Notes: generated by a model from the letters alone, not told the origin. Counted from the stretch's first letter, positions 17,293 to 27,055 are shown. The stretch is 43,904 nucleotides of DNA from an uncultured Bacteroides sp. (GCA_949285025.1 CASDXG010000109.1:1-43904), one strand, 5' to 3'. Numbers and translations are program-made.

Positions 17293-17302
17293 GCAAAAAG
17301 AA

Positions 17303-18214
17303 ATGAAACCTCATGAGAAATCAGAAAAGATAATCATAAGATACAAGCAATATCTCAAGTTGGAAAAGTCTCTATCTGACAATACGATAGATGCATATCT
17401 GACAGATATTGATAAACTGTTCGCATATCTTACGCTTGAAAACATCGATTACACCGAAGTAACTCTGGACGATTTGGAAAATTTTTCGGCCGGACTGCAT
17501 GACATTGGCATCCATCCACGCTCCCAACTCCGTATCCTTTCAGGAATACGTTCTTTCTATCATTTCCTTGTTCTGGAAGATTACATCGAAAACGACCCCA
17601 CTGAATTATTAGAATCACCCAAAATCGGCCTTTCATTACCGGAAGTCCTCACCGTAAAAGAAATCGATGCCCTTATCGGCAGCATTGACAGAAGCACATG
17701 CGAGGGGAAACGCAACTGTGCGATTCTTGAGACTCTTTACAGCTGTGGTCTTCGGGTATCGGAACTTTGTAACTTAAAGTTCTCCGACCTTTACCTAAAA
17801 GAACGTTATATTAAAGTAGAAGGAAAAGGAAATAAACAACGATTGGTGCCGATATCTTCCCGCGCAATCACTGAATTAGAGAATTATTTTTCAGCCCGTA
17901 CACAACACCCCATCAAGCCGGAATTTGAAGACTTCGTATTCATCAGCCGTTTCGGGAAAAACATTTCCCGAATAACTGTCTTTCACATAATTAAACAACT
18001 TGAAAAAAAAATAAACCTACACAAAGAAATAAGTCCGCACACTTTCCGTCATTCCTTCGCAACCCATCTGCTCGAAGGAGGAGCAAATTTGCGCGCAATC
18101 CAATGTATGCTCGGACATGAAAGCATAGGCACTACAGAGATTTACACACACATCGACAGAAACATGCTGCGCAAAGAAATCCTTGAACACCATCCACGCA
18201 ATAACCAACTATAA
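17303..18214 (+). CDS. xerD: Site-specific tyrosine recombinase XerD
   Basis: Resolves chromosome dimers at the dif site with XerC. The 303-residue protein has a SAM-like N-terminal DNA-binding domain (about 7-100) and a catalytic domain with the full pentad: Arg151, Lys175, His246, Arg249, His272 and nucleophile Tyr281. ESPKIGLSLPEVLT is the XerD-type linker. No mobile-element context exists: both neighbours are housekeeping genes, so I take it as the chromosomal Xer protein and not a phage integrase. Whether it is XerC or XerD cannot be settled without the second copy. Confidence 0.92.
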   Translation: MKPHEKSEKIIIRYKQYLKLEKSLSDNTIDAYLTDIDKLFAYLTLENIDYTEVTLDDLENFSAGLHDIGIHPRSQLRILSGIRSFYHFLVLEDYIENDPTELLESPKIGLSLPEVLTVKEIDALIGSIDRSTCEGKRNCAILETLYSCGLRVSELCNLKFSDLYLKERYIKVEGKGNKQRLVPISSRAITELENYFSARTQHPIKPEFEDFVFISRFGKNISRITVFHIIKQLEKKINLHKEISPHTFRHSFATHLLEGGANLRAIQCMLGHESIGTTEIYTHIDRNMLRKEILEHHPRNNQL

Positions 18215-18307
18215 AATCCAGTTATTTCCACCCCGTTCTTTTAGTTTTTTTTTATATTCTTTTTAAAAAAAGAGAAGAAAGTATGCAATACTAATAATAG
18301 TTTTTCT

Positions 18308-18315
18308 TACCTTTG
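18308..18315 (+). promoter_or_regulatory. -7 box for the OmpA/TPR lipoprotein
   Basis: TACCTTTG is an exact match to TAnnTTTG, 53 bases before the ATG. The predicted leader is A/T-rich (about 45 bases), as in strongly expressed Bacteroidota genes. Confidence 0.6.
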
Positions 18316-18368
18316 CCTCAAAGAATGGTAAGATTATTCATAGTAATAAACTTTAAATATTAAAAATC

Positions 18369-20045
18369 ATGATTAAGAAGGTGTATTTGCCCTTAGTGGC
18401 ATTGTTAGTTTTCGCTCTTTCTTCATGTGGGAAAATGGGCGAATTGTCTGCCGACTACTTCACCACCAATCCTGAAGTATTGGAAGCTGTTGGCGGTAAA
18501 GTTCCTGTAACTATTACAGGTAAATTCCCGGAAAAATATTTCAAGAAAAAAGCAATTGTTGAAGTAACTCCGGTATTAAGATGGGATGGAGGCGAAGCAA
18601 AAGGTCAGCCGGCTGTTTTCCAAGGCGAAAAAGTACAAGGAAACGACCAGACTATTTCATATAAAGCCGGTGGAACTTACACGATGAAAGCTTCTTTCGA
18701 CTATGTTCCTGAAATGGCAAAATCAGAACTTTACCTGGACTTCAAAGTTAAAAAAGGAAAGAAAGAATACACAATTCCCTCTGTGAAAATCGCGGATGGT
18801 GTAATCGCAACCTCTGAACTTCCGACTGTAAATTCAGCTAATGCTGCTTATGCTCCGGACGCATTCCAACGCATCATCAAGCAAGCAAAAGAAGCTCAGA
18901 TTATGTTCTTGATTCAACAAGCCAACCTTCGTGAAAGCGAATTGAAGTCAGAAGGCATCAAAGACTTCAATAAACAAGTAGTAACAGTTGCCGGAGATAC
19001 CAAGAACTATAAGTTAAATGACATTACAATTTCTGCATATGCTTCACCTGATGGTGGCGTCAAACTGAATACAGGATTAGCAGAACGCCGTCAGAACAAT
19101 ACGGAAAATTACTTGGACAAACAGCTGAAGAAAGGCAAAATTGACACAAAAGTTATTGCAGAATACACCGCTCAAGACTGGGAAGGATTCCAAGAATTGG
19201 TATCTAAATCAAATCTGCAAGACAAAGACCTTATCTTACGCGTTCTTTCTATGTACTCAGATCCTGAACAACGCGAAGCTGAAATCAAGAACATTTCTTC
19301 AGTGTACAAAACTTTGGCTGATGAAATATTACCGCAATTACGCCGTGCTCGCTTGACTGCAAACTACGATGTTATCGGACGTAGCGATGAAGAAATCAAT
19401 GAAGCATTCAATACTGATGCAAGTGTATTGAGCGTAGAAGAATTACTTTATGCTGCAACTTTGACAAACGACAATGCTCGTCAGCAAGCTATCTACAAAA
19501 AAACAACAGAATTATACCCGAATGATTTCCGCGCATACAACAACTTGGGTATGATGGCTTATGCAGCAGGTGATAAAGCTACAGCAGAAAAATATTTCAA
19601 ACAAGCAGCAAGCAAAAATGCAAATGCCGCAGAAGTTAACACAAACCTCGGATTATGCGAATTGGTAAAAGGCAATGTAGCTGAAGCTGAAACTTATTTA
19701 AGCAAATCTACAGGCGCTAATACAGCAAATGAAGCTTTGGGTAACTTATACATCAAACAAGGACAATACGACAAAGCTGTTGCTGCATTCGGTGATACAA
19801 AAACAAATTCTGCAGCTTTAGCCCAAATCCTTGCAAAGGATTACAACAAAGCTAAAAACACTTTGAATGCAGTTAAAAATCCGGATGCTTATACAGATTA
19901 TCTGATGGCTATTGTTGGTGCTAGAACCAATAACGCAAATCTAGTTAAAACAAGCATGGATAAAGTTGCACAAAAGGATCAAAACCTCGCAGCACAAGCT
20001 GCTAACGACCGTGAGTTCGCCAAATATACAGACGAAATTAAATAA
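18369..20045 (+). CDS. Lipoprotein with OmpA-like segment and TPR repeats
   Basis: A 558-residue lipoprotein. The signal peptide ends in lipobox LSSC with Cys20 as lipidation site. Residues about 30-150 are beta-rich. Residues 217-250 (ITISAYASPDGGVKLNTGLAERR) resemble the OmpA C-terminal peptidoglycan-contacting motif, although the segment is broken by other sequence. Residues about 370-480 contain TPR-type repeats, for example YPNDFRAYNNLGMMAYAAGD. The gene uses a narrow set of codons (GCT/GCA, GAA, AAA) and an Ala/Lys-rich composition unlike its neighbours, which suggests high expression. It stands alone between a promoter and a strong terminator. A structural role linking the outer membrane and the wall is plausible but unproven. 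Confidence 0.78.
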   Translation: MIKKVYLPLVALLVFALSSCGKMGELSADYFTTNPEVLEAVGGKVPVTITGKFPEKYFKKKAIVEVTPVLRWDGGEAKGQPAVFQGEKVQGNDQTISYKAGGTYTMKASFDYVPEMAKSELYLDFKVKKGKKEYTIPSVKIADGVIATSELPTVNSANAAYAPDAFQRIIKQAKEAQIMFLIQQANLRESELKSEGIKDFNKQVVTVAGDTKNYKLNDITISAYASPDGGVKLNTGLAERRQNNTENYLDKQLKKGKIDTKVIAEYTAQDWEGFQELVSKSNLQDKDLILRVLSMYSDPEQREAEIKNISSVYKTLADEILPQLRRARLTANYDVIGRSDEEINEAFNTDASVLSVEELLYAATLTNDNARQQAIYKKTTELYPNDFRAYNNLGMMAYAAGDKATAEKYFKQAASKNANAAEVNTNLGLCELVKGNVAEAETYLSKSTGANTANEALGNLYIKQGQYDKAVAAFGDTKTNSAALAQILAKDYNKAKNTLNAVKNPDAYTDYLMAIVGARTNNANLVKTSMDKVAQKDQNLAAQAANDREFAKYTDEIK

Positions 20046-20060
20046 TATCTGAACTTACAT

Positions 20061-20107
20061 AAAAAGAGAGGTGGGTCCAAAATTCTTTTGGAACCACCTC
20101 TCTTTTT
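20061..20107 (+). terminator. Strong intrinsic terminator
   Basis: A 22-base inverted repeat with one mismatch (20061-20082 and 20086-20107) encloses a 3-base loop and ends in a T run. It lies 15 bases after the lipoprotein stop codon. Confidence 0.9.
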
Positions 20108-20124
20108 TTAAACTTTAATCTAAC

Positions 20125-22098
20125 ATGAAACTGTTTAAATATATTTTATCACTATTATTTGTCACAGGAACGGTGATGTTATCCACATCTTGTGAAGACG
20201 ATTCTACAGAAGGTAAGGAAGAACAACCAGGTACATCAGAGATTACCGTATCAGAAAGTAGCATCACAGCCAAAAGTGCGGGAGGAGATTATTTCGTCAC
20301 AGTTCAATCTCCTGAAAATATAAATGTGTCCAAAGACGTCGACTGGCTGGACGCATTAGTTCTCATCGAGAAGAAACAAAACAATCTCAGAATAAGAATC
20401 AACAATAATGACAGCGATGAAGAGCGCAAAGCCATCATTACTTTAAGCAGCAAGAACTGCGAAGATGTAACAATCACAGTCACACAGAAAGGAATCACTG
20501 ACAGCGATTGCGACCTTTTAACATTTGCTCTCGAAAAAGAAACAAACGGACTAAACTCTGACTTGACTTTCCAATATGACGAAAGTACATCTACTTTTTC
20601 TGCGATGTACCTTAAATGGATAGAAAAAGAAAATCCGGAAATGATGAAACCTGTTTTCAAAATACACGGAGCAAAAGTAACCATGAACGGAACCGAGCTG
20701 ATCTCAGGAGAAACCGAAATCTCTTTTTCCGATGACTTTACGGTCACTGTTGTAGCCCAAAACGGAAACAATAAAACATACAAAATAAGTTTGAACTGTC
20801 CACAAATCAACCGTGAACTTCCGGTTCTCCATTTCAAGCCATCATCAGAAATAATAAGTAAAGATGATTATGTGGATACTGAAATCGAATTATACGACAA
20901 GACAGCAACTTCGACAGGAGAAGGCTGGTGGGACAGCAAAGAACAAGGAACAGTGGAAATGCGCGGGCGAGGCAACTCCACATGGGGATTACCCAAAAAA
21001 CCATACCGAATAAAATTCCCCGAGAAATTCTCTCCCATAGGATTAAACCACACAGAGAAAAAAAGTTGGACACTCCTTGCACAGGACATGGACAAGTCTC
21101 TGCTCAGAACCCACCTTGCTTTCGAATATTCACGGGCTCTATATAATGCAGCAGAAGGATATCACAGCCCCGATGCCGTGCTTTTCACTCCATGCTCAAA
21201 ATATATCAATGTCTACATCACCGGATGGTATACAGACTCTTCTACCGGTGACCGCGAATACAAAGAAGGGGAATATCTCGGAGTATACCAGATGAGCGAT
21301 CAAGTAGAACAGGGTAAAGGACGTATCGATGTAGAAGACCTTGACGACAAAGACGGAGCCGATCCGGAAAAAATCACAGGAGGTTATGTCATTGAAACCG
21401 ACCTTCATGAAGGCAATCATTTTTCAGCTAAGAAAAACATCAAGATGTCATACAAATATCCCAAAGATGACGAATGTGATCCTGCCCAATATGAGTATAT
21501 TACAAACTTCATCAACGAAGCTGAAGCGAACCTGTATGAATCCTACTTCAAAGATCCTAAAATAGGATGGCGTAAATATTTCGACGAAAAGACCCTTGCC
21601 GATTTTATCATCATCAAGGAACTTGTAGGTGATCATGACGGATATACAAGCACATACATGTACAAACGCAGAGGTGTTGACAAGCTCTTCTTCGGACCGA
21701 TCTGGGACTGTGACAAAGGATGGAACAATGAAAAACGCGTTCCACATGCTGAATATCCGGCAGCATCCAACCTAATGATATATGCCGGCTTCTGGATGCC
21801 GTCATACGTTGAATACGACTGGTTCCAACGCCTATGGGAAGACAACACCCTCAGAAAATTCGTTGCAGAACGATGGGCTTCCAAGAAAGCAGAATTACTT
21901 GCTGTAACCGAACGGGTACTGGATGAGCTTCCGGCATCAATGCCTAAAGCAATCGAGGCCAATTTTACGGTATGGCCTTTCTATTACCAATACAGCAATG
22001 AAGCAAACCTTCCGGCAGCATCTTATCCTGAAGAGATAGAACGCATACGCCAAATTACATACGAACGAGCAGAACTGCTTGATAAACTTTTCAGATAA
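20125..22098 (+). CDS. BACON domain and CotH kinase-like lipoprotein
   Basis: A 657-residue exported lipoprotein with lipobox LSTSC (Cys23). Residues about 38-125 form a BACON domain with the typical VDWLDAL and DEERKAIITLSS pattern and the closing VTVTQKG-like strand. BACON domains of Bacteroidota bind glycans or mucin. Residues about 126-225 are a second beta domain of DUF5018-like type. Residues about 235-655 are CotH-like: the signature EMRGRGNSTWGLPKKPYRIKF, the catalytic-type GPIWDCDKGWN and a lysine-rich YKYPKD segment. CotH kinases phosphorylate proteins on the spore coat of Bacillus, and the family also occurs on bacterial surfaces. It is flanked by terminators on both sides, and no promoter box was seen, so expression may rely on read-through or on a weak promoter. 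Confidence 0.85.
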   Translation: MKLFKYILSLLFVTGTVMLSTSCEDDSTEGKEEQPGTSEITVSESSITAKSAGGDYFVTVQSPENINVSKDVDWLDALVLIEKKQNNLRIRINNNDSDEERKAIITLSSKNCEDVTITVTQKGITDSDCDLLTFALEKETNGLNSDLTFQYDESTSTFSAMYLKWIEKENPEMMKPVFKIHGAKVTMNGTELISGETEISFSDDFTVTVVAQNGNNKTYKISLNCPQINRELPVLHFKPSSEIISKDDYVDTEIELYDKTATSTGEGWWDSKEQGTVEMRGRGNSTWGLPKKPYRIKFPEKFSPIGLNHTEKKSWTLLAQDMDKSLLRTHLAFEYSRALYNAAEGYHSPDAVLFTPCSKYINVYITGWYTDSSTGDREYKEGEYLGVYQMSDQVEQGKGRIDVEDLDDKDGADPEKITGGYVIETDLHEGNHFSAKKNIKMSYKYPKDDECDPAQYEYITNFINEAEANLYESYFKDPKIGWRKYFDEKTLADFIIIKELVGDHDGYTSTYMYKRRGVDKLFFGPIWDCDKGWNNEKRVPHAEYPAASNLMIYAGFWMPSYVEYDWFQRLWEDNTLRKFVAERWASKKAELLAVTERVLDELPASMPKAIEANFTVWPFYYQYSNEANLPAASYPEEIERIRQITYERAELLDKLFR

Positions 22099-22112
22099 AA
22101 TGGCACAAATAT

Positions 22113-22161
22113 AAAAGAGGAAGTATCGGAGAACAAAACACACTCCGATACTTCCTCTTTT
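22113..22161 (+). terminator. Strong intrinsic terminator
   Basis: A 19-base perfect inverted repeat (22113-22131 and 22143-22161) encloses an 11-base loop and has T residues at the end of the right arm. It follows the CotH lipoprotein stop by 14 bases. Confidence 0.9.
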
Positions 22162-22306
22162 TATGCTTTCCCCTCCTTTTATTTATGTCGTAACACAGAA
22201 AAAATGCCGAATCTGCATAGCCTCAAAACAATACCAGCCATAAATCTAATCTGAAATACACACCAAAATATCTTTAGAATATCTTCCTGTTATGAAGAAT
22301 TTATCG

Positions 22307-22314
22307 TATTTTCG
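22307..22314 (+). promoter_or_regulatory. Possible -7 box for the DUF4369 lipoprotein
   Basis: TATTTTCG differs from TAnnTTTG at one base and lies 20 bases before the ATG. It is the best candidate in an otherwise featureless region of about 170 bases after the preceding terminator. Confidence 0.3.
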
Positions 22315-22334
22315 CAAGAAAAGATAATTAAACA

Positions 22335-23354
22335 ATGGAGATCCATATAAAAAAGCACCTCATTCTCTTTACAAGTCTAATCTGCTTGTTTGCCTGCAAT
22401 AAAAAGACAGATTTTGAATTGACGGGAGAATTAGAGAACCTGTCAAAGGATTCAATCTTAATTTTATTTGATGCTCCTTTCAGCAAGCTGGACACAATCC
22501 CTGTAAAAAAAGGGAAATTTACATATAAATTAAACCCCGATACAATTACATTATTCCGACTGATTTCCGACAGCGGGAAATATATTCCTATTTTTGCCAA
22601 CAAGTCATGGCGAGTAAGCATAAAAGGAACTTTTGACAAACCGGAAATCAGCGGAGAGGGTCCTAATAACGATTACCAAGAATTCTTACAAAGTATTTCC
22701 GGAATGCATAATGACAGTGTGGCAATTCAAAAGGAGGCCGAAAAATTCATAACCAGCCATCCCTACTCCTTCGCGTCGGCCTATATCCTCGATCAATGCT
22801 TTGCACAGATCTCATATCCGGATACAAGAAAGTTATACGACCTCATATCTCCTTTCAGCGGGGAGATTAAAGACTGCATCATCGTCAATTCCATTTTAAA
22901 GAATATCCAACACAAAGGGACTTCTTCCGAAGAGAAACAGCCCACAGAATACATCAACTACTTCACATATAGAGGAAGAGAAAATCAGCCCTTTGTATGG
23001 AATACCGAGACCAGTACTTATACCCTCATTAATTTTTGGGCAAGCTGGGATCAGGCAAGCGTCATTAAACGTGATTCCATATACAATATCCCCGAAGATC
23101 TATCAGAAGATGACATCCGCATCATAAACATCTCGCTTGACATACAAAAGGATGCCTGGCTTAAAGCATGCAAAAAAGACACCCCGCAATGGTTCGAAGC
23201 CTGCGATTTTAAAAGCTGGACAACACCCATCATAAGCAACAACAGAATACAAAGGATTCCGACAAATTTTCTAATTAACAGAAACAGAAGGATTATTGCA
23301 ACCGACCTTTTCGGAAAAGAACTGTTTGAAAAGATAAGACAACTAAAAAACTAA
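22335..23354 (+). CDS. DUF4369 lipoprotein with a cysteine-less thioredoxin-like domain
   Basis: A 339-residue lipoprotein with lipobox LFAC (Cys21). Residues about 25-110 match DUF4369 (ELTGELENLSKDSILI, then DTIPVKKGKFTYKL). Residues about 215-339 are a thioredoxin-like fold of TlpA/AhpC type. The active-site segment reads NFWASWDQAS at 233-242, so the usual WCxxC has Asp239 and Ser242 in place of both cysteines. RIPTNFLINRNRRIIATDLFG keeps the cis-proline region. A dithiol redox activity is therefore not expected. It may bind a partner protein or peptide. The gene is 29 bases upstream of the ComM-like gene. Confidence 0.82.
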   Translation: MEIHIKKHLILFTSLICLFACNKKTDFELTGELENLSKDSILILFDAPFSKLDTIPVKKGKFTYKLNPDTITLFRLISDSGKYIPIFANKSWRVSIKGTFDKPEISGEGPNNDYQEFLQSISGMHNDSVAIQKEAEKFITSHPYSFASAYILDQCFAQISYPDTRKLYDLISPFSGEIKDCIIVNSILKNIQHKGTSSEEKQPTEYINYFTYRGRENQPFVWNTETSTYTLINFWASWDQASVIKRDSIYNIPEDLSEDDIRIINISLDIQKDAWLKACKKDTPQWFEACDFKSWTTPIISNNRIQRIPTNFLINRNRRIIATDLFGKELFEKIRQLKN

Positions 23355-23383
23355 TCACAATAACACCTAAAATTTAACCTTAA

Positions 23384-24922
23384 ATGCTAATCAAATTGTT
23401 CGGTGCAGCAGTTCAAGGAATTGATGCCACCATTATAACTATCGAAGTAAACTGTTCACGCGGAATAAAATTCTTCCTCGTAGGATTGCCCGATTCTGCA
23501 GTAAAAGAAAGTCATGAACGCATTGTTTCCGCCTTACAAGTGAACGGACACAAATTTCCAACATGCCAGATTGTGGTAAACATGGCACCGGCCGACATCC
23601 GGAAAGAGGGCTCTGCCTATGACCTTCCACTGGCCATCGGGATATTGGCCGCAACAGGAAGTATTATCCCTGACAAACTATCGCATTATCTTATCATAGG
23701 CGAATTAGGATTAGACGGGCATTTACAACCCATCAAAGGAGCGCTACCCATAGCCATCGCAGCAAGAAACGCAAAATTCGAGGGAATTATTCTTCCTGCA
23801 CAAAACGCAAGAGAGGCCGCCGTCGTAAATAATCTGCAAGTGTATGGAGTAAACAATATTACTGAAGTCATCGACTTTCTAAATGGAGAGCAAACGCTTA
23901 TCCCGACAACCGTCGATACACGCACGGAATTTTACCGGAATCAAACAGTTTTTCCATTCGACTTTTCCGATGTAAAAGGTCAGGAAAACGTAAAACGCGC
24001 GCTTGAAGTCGCCGCAGCCGGAGGACACAATATCATTATGATCGGGGCTCCAGGAAGCGGCAAGTCTATGATGGCTAAACGACTTCCCGGAATTCTTCCG
24101 CCGCTTACCCTGGCAGAGAGTCTGGAAACAACAAAGATTCATTCTGTTGCCGGTAAGCTTGGGAAAAACACCTCGCTCATAGCAACCCGACCGTTCAGAA
24201 GCCCTCATCACACCATTTCTCAGGTCGCAATGGTAGGAGGAGGAGCCAGTCCACAACCTGGCGAAATCAGCCTGGCACACAACGGAGTCCTCTTTCTTGA
24301 CGAACTACCCGAATTTAACCGCAGTGTACTCGAAGTCTTACGGCAACCCTTAGAAGACAGACACATTACCATATCACGGGCAAAATACTCTTTAGACTAT
24401 CCTGCCGGCTTCATGCTCGTGGCATCCATGAATCCATGTCCGTGCGGATACTATAACCACCCTACACGAAAATGCGTATGCAATCCGGGACAGGTACAGC
24501 GCTATCTTAACAAAATATCCGGACCACTACTCGACCGTATTGATATCCAGGTAGAAATTGTACCGGTACCGTTTGAAAAGCTGTCGGAACAGCAGCACGG
24601 AGAGTCCAGTGCAATAATCCGTGAGCGGGTTATCCGCGCCAGAAAAATCCAGTCTGAACGGTTCACAAACAACCCGGATACCTATTGCAATGCACAAATG
24701 ACACCGCAAATGCTGGCAAAGTATGCCGCTCTTGACGAAAAATGTCTCGTTCTTTTGCGCAACGCAATGACGCGTTTAAACCTGTCGGCGCGCGCTTACG
24801 ACCGCATTCTTAAAGTCTCCCGCACAATAGCCGACCTCGATAACGCAGAAAAGATTACAACCGCACATCTGGCTGAAGCAATCAGTTATCGCAACCTCGA
24901 CCGTGCAAATTGGGCAGGATAA
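23384..24922 (+). CDS. YifB/ComM-family Mg-chelatase-like AAA+ ATPase
   Basis: A 512-residue AAA+ protein. The N-terminal Lon-protease-like domain (about 1-175) has NGHKFPTCQIVVNMAPADIRKEG. The central AAA module has the Walker A GAPGSGKSMMAKR (about 221-233) and Walker B LFLDELPEF. A cysteine cluster MNPCPCGYYNHPTRKCVC may bind zinc, and the C-terminal winged region carries RAYDRILKVSRTIADL. ComM promotes branch migration during recombination of incoming DNA in Haemophilus and Vibrio, and the closest family function here would be DNA recombination. It is followed by metG with its own promoter. Confidence 0.92.
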   Translation: MLIKLFGAAVQGIDATIITIEVNCSRGIKFFLVGLPDSAVKESHERIVSALQVNGHKFPTCQIVVNMAPADIRKEGSAYDLPLAIGILAATGSIIPDKLSHYLIIGELGLDGHLQPIKGALPIAIAARNAKFEGIILPAQNAREAAVVNNLQVYGVNNITEVIDFLNGEQTLIPTTVDTRTEFYRNQTVFPFDFSDVKGQENVKRALEVAAAGGHNIIMIGAPGSGKSMMAKRLPGILPPLTLAESLETTKIHSVAGKLGKNTSLIATRPFRSPHHTISQVAMVGGGASPQPGEISLAHNGVLFLDELPEFNRSVLEVLRQPLEDRHITISRAKYSLDYPAGFMLVASMNPCPCGYYNHPTRKCVCNPGQVQRYLNKISGPLLDRIDIQVEIVPVPFEKLSEQQHGESSAIIRERVIRARKIQSERFTNNPDTYCNAQMTPQMLAKYAALDEKCLVLLRNAMTRLNLSARAYDRILKVSRTIADLDNAEKITTAHLAEAISYRNLDRANWAG

Positions 24923-24966
24923 CGTATGTTTTCATGCAATACAACATATTTTTCCCTGAAAACTCT

Positions 24967-24974
24967 TACCTTTG
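24967..24974 (+). promoter_or_regulatory. -7 box for metG
   Basis: TACCTTTG is an exact TAnnTTTG match 49 bases before the metG ATG. It gives a leader of about 36 bases. Confidence 0.6.
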
Positions 24975-25015
24975 CACAAAGGAATAAAAATAATAAAACA
25001 CAATCACACAGATAT

Positions 25016-27055
25016 ATGGAAAAGAAATTCAAGCGAACTACCGTTACATCGGCATTACCTTATGCAAACGGTCCGGTACATATCGGTCACCTTGCCGGAG
25101 TCTATATCCCGGCAGATATTTATGTGCGTTATCTACGACTGAAAAAAGAAGATGTACTCTTTATCGGAGGCTCCGATGAACACGGCGTTCCTATCACCAT
25201 ACGCGCCAGAAAGGAAGGGGTTACGCCACAGGATATCGTAGACCGCTACCATACATTAATAAAAGATTCATTCAAAGAATTCGGAATCTCATTCGATGTA
25301 TATGGACGTACAAGCTCTTCCATACATCATGATACCGCCTCTCAATTCTTCCGTACGCTCTACGATAAAGGAGAATTCATTGAAAAAACTTCCAAACAAT
25401 ACTACGATGAAGAGGCACATACCTTCCTTGCCGATCGCTATATCACCGGAGAATGTCCTCACTGCCATGCGGAAGGTGCATATGGTGACCAATGTGAAAA
25501 ATGCGGAAGCACGCTTTCACCAACTGAACTAATCAATCCCAAAAGTGCCATTAGCGGCAGTAAACCTGTCATGAAAGAGACAACACACTGGTATTTGCCC
25601 CTCGACAAACATGAGAATTGGCTACGCAAATGGATATTGGAAGAGCATAAAGAATGGCGCCCCAACGTATATGGACAATGCAAAAGCTGGTTAGACTTAG
25701 GATTACAGCCACGTGCAGTCAGTCGCGATCTGGATTGGGGTATCCCCGTTCCCGTAGAAGGAGCCGAAGGAAAAGTTCTATATGTATGGTTTGACGCCCC
25801 CATCGGATACATCTCCAACACCAAAGAATTACTCCCCGACTCGTGGGAAAAATGGTGGAAAGATCCGGAAACACGTCTCATCCATTTTATCGGAAAAGAC
25901 AACATCGTGTTCCACTGCATTGTATTCCCTGCCATGCTGAAAGCAGAAGGCAGTTATATTCTTCCGGATAATGTTCCGGCCAACGAATTCCTGAACCTGG
26001 AAGGCGATAAAATATCCACCTCCCATAATTGGGCTGTATGGTTACATGAATACCTGCATGACTTCCCCGGTAAACAAGATGTCCTGCGATATGTACTCAC
26101 TGCAAATGCACCCGAGACAAAAGATAACGACTTCACATGGAAAGACTTTCAGGCCCGCAACAACAACGAATTGGTTGCTGTATACGGAAACTTTGTAAAC
26201 CGCGCACTAGTTCTTACCGGAAAGTACTTTGACAATAAAGTTCCTTCCTGCGGAGAACTGACGGAATACGACCTAGAAACACTAAAAGAATTTGCCAATG
26301 TAAAAGCCGAAGTTGAAAAACTATTGGACTCCTTCAAATTCCGCGATGCCCAAAAAGAAGCAATGAACCTTGCACGCATCGGCAACAAATATCTGGCAGA
26401 TACGGAACCTTGGAAGCTGGCTAAAACTGACATGCCTCGTGTAGCAACCATCTTAAACATATCCTTACAACTGGTTGCCAACTTATCTATCGCATTTGAA
26501 CCCTTTCTACCATTCAGTTCGAAGAGACTCCGTAACATGCTAAACATAAAGAGTTTCGAATGGGAACAATTAGGACGCACCGATTTGCTTGCACCAGGCC
26601 ATCAACTGAATAAGGCAGAATTATTGTTTGAAAAGATAGAGGACAACGTTATCGAAGCACAAGTTCAGAAATTACTTGAGACAAAAAAAGCTAACGAAGC
26701 CGCAAATTATACAGCCAATCCGATAAAGGAAACAATTGAATTCAATACATTCGAAAAATTGGATATCCGCGTCGGTACAATTTTAGAGTGTCAAAAGGTT
26801 CCTAAAGCCGATAAACTGTTGCAATTTAAAATAGACGATGGCTTAGGCACCCGAACCATTGTCAGCGGAATAGCGAAACATTATCACCCGGAGGAACTTA
26901 TTGGCAAGCAAATCTGTTTCATTGCCAACCTCGCACCTCGCAAGTTAAAAGGAATCGTTTCCGAAGGAATGATACTCAGTGCCGAAAATTTTGACGGAAA
27001 CCTTTCCGTAATAATGCCGCAAAAGGAGGTTAAACCGGGCAGCGAAGTGAAATAA
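25016..27055 (+). CDS. metG: Methionyl-tRNA synthetase
   Basis: Charges tRNA-Met, including initiator tRNA. The ATG at 25016 gives 679 residues. The class I motifs are VHIGH near residue 21-25 and KISTS as the KMSKS-type loop. A zinc knuckle C-P-H-C with CEKC lies near 145-165. The C-terminal domain (about 575-679, [13 protein letters not shown]) is the OB-fold tRNA-binding dimerisation module found in longer MetG proteins. An upstream reading frame from 24926 is rejected because it runs through the promoter box. The flippase gene follows by 11 bases, suggesting transcriptional read-through. Confidence 0.97.
   Translation: MEKKFKRTTVTSALPYANGPVHIGHLAGVYIPADIYVRYLRLKKEDVLFIGGSDEHGVPITIRARKEGVTPQDIVDRYHTLIKDSFKEFGISFDVYGRTSSSIHHDTASQFFRTLYDKGEFIEKTSKQYYDEEAHTFLADRYITGECPHCHAEGAYGDQCEKCGSTLSPTELINPKSAISGSKPVMKETTHWYLPLDKHENWLRKWILEEHKEWRPNVYGQCKSWLDLGLQPRAVSRDLDWGIPVPVEGAEGKVLYVWFDAPIGYISNTKELLPDSWEKWWKDPETRLIHFIGKDNIVFHCIVFPAMLKAEGSYILPDNVPANEFLNLEGDKISTSHNWAVWLHEYLHDFPGKQDVLRYVLTANAPETKDNDFTWKDFQARNNNELVAVYGNFVNRALVLTGKYFDNKVPSCGELTEYDLETLKEFANVKAEVEKLLDSFKFRDAQKEAMNLARIGNKYLADTEPWKLAKTDMPRVATILNISLQLVANLSIAFEPFLPFSSKRLRNMLNIKSFEWEQLGRTDLLAPGHQLNKAELLFEKIEDNVIEAQVQKLLETKKANEAANYTANPIKETIEFNTFEKLDIRVGTILECQKVPKADKLLQFKIDDGLGTRTIVSGIAKHYHPEELIGKQICFIANLAPRKLKGIVSEGMILSAENFDGNLSVIMPQKEVKPGSEVK

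Noticed and set aside
17303-18214. xerD as a phage or transposon integrase
   Set aside because: It is flanked by housekeeping genes, no att repeats or phage genes are visible, and the full Xer-type catalytic set with normal length is present.
18222-18290. A/T-rich segment after xerD as an intrinsic terminator
   Set aside because: It contains short A and T runs that can pair but no GC-rich stem, so there is no confident hairpin.
20304-20837. Minus-strand reading frame of 177 codons opposite the CotH gene
   Set aside because: It is a shadow of a gene with clear domains and shows no protein family features.
24926-25015. N-terminal extension of metG
   Set aside because: It contains the promoter box and is unlike MetG. 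The ATG at 25016 starts the conserved protein.
24930-25015. Riboswitch or T-box leader before metG
   Set aside because: The leader is only about 36 bases after the promoter, too short for either element.
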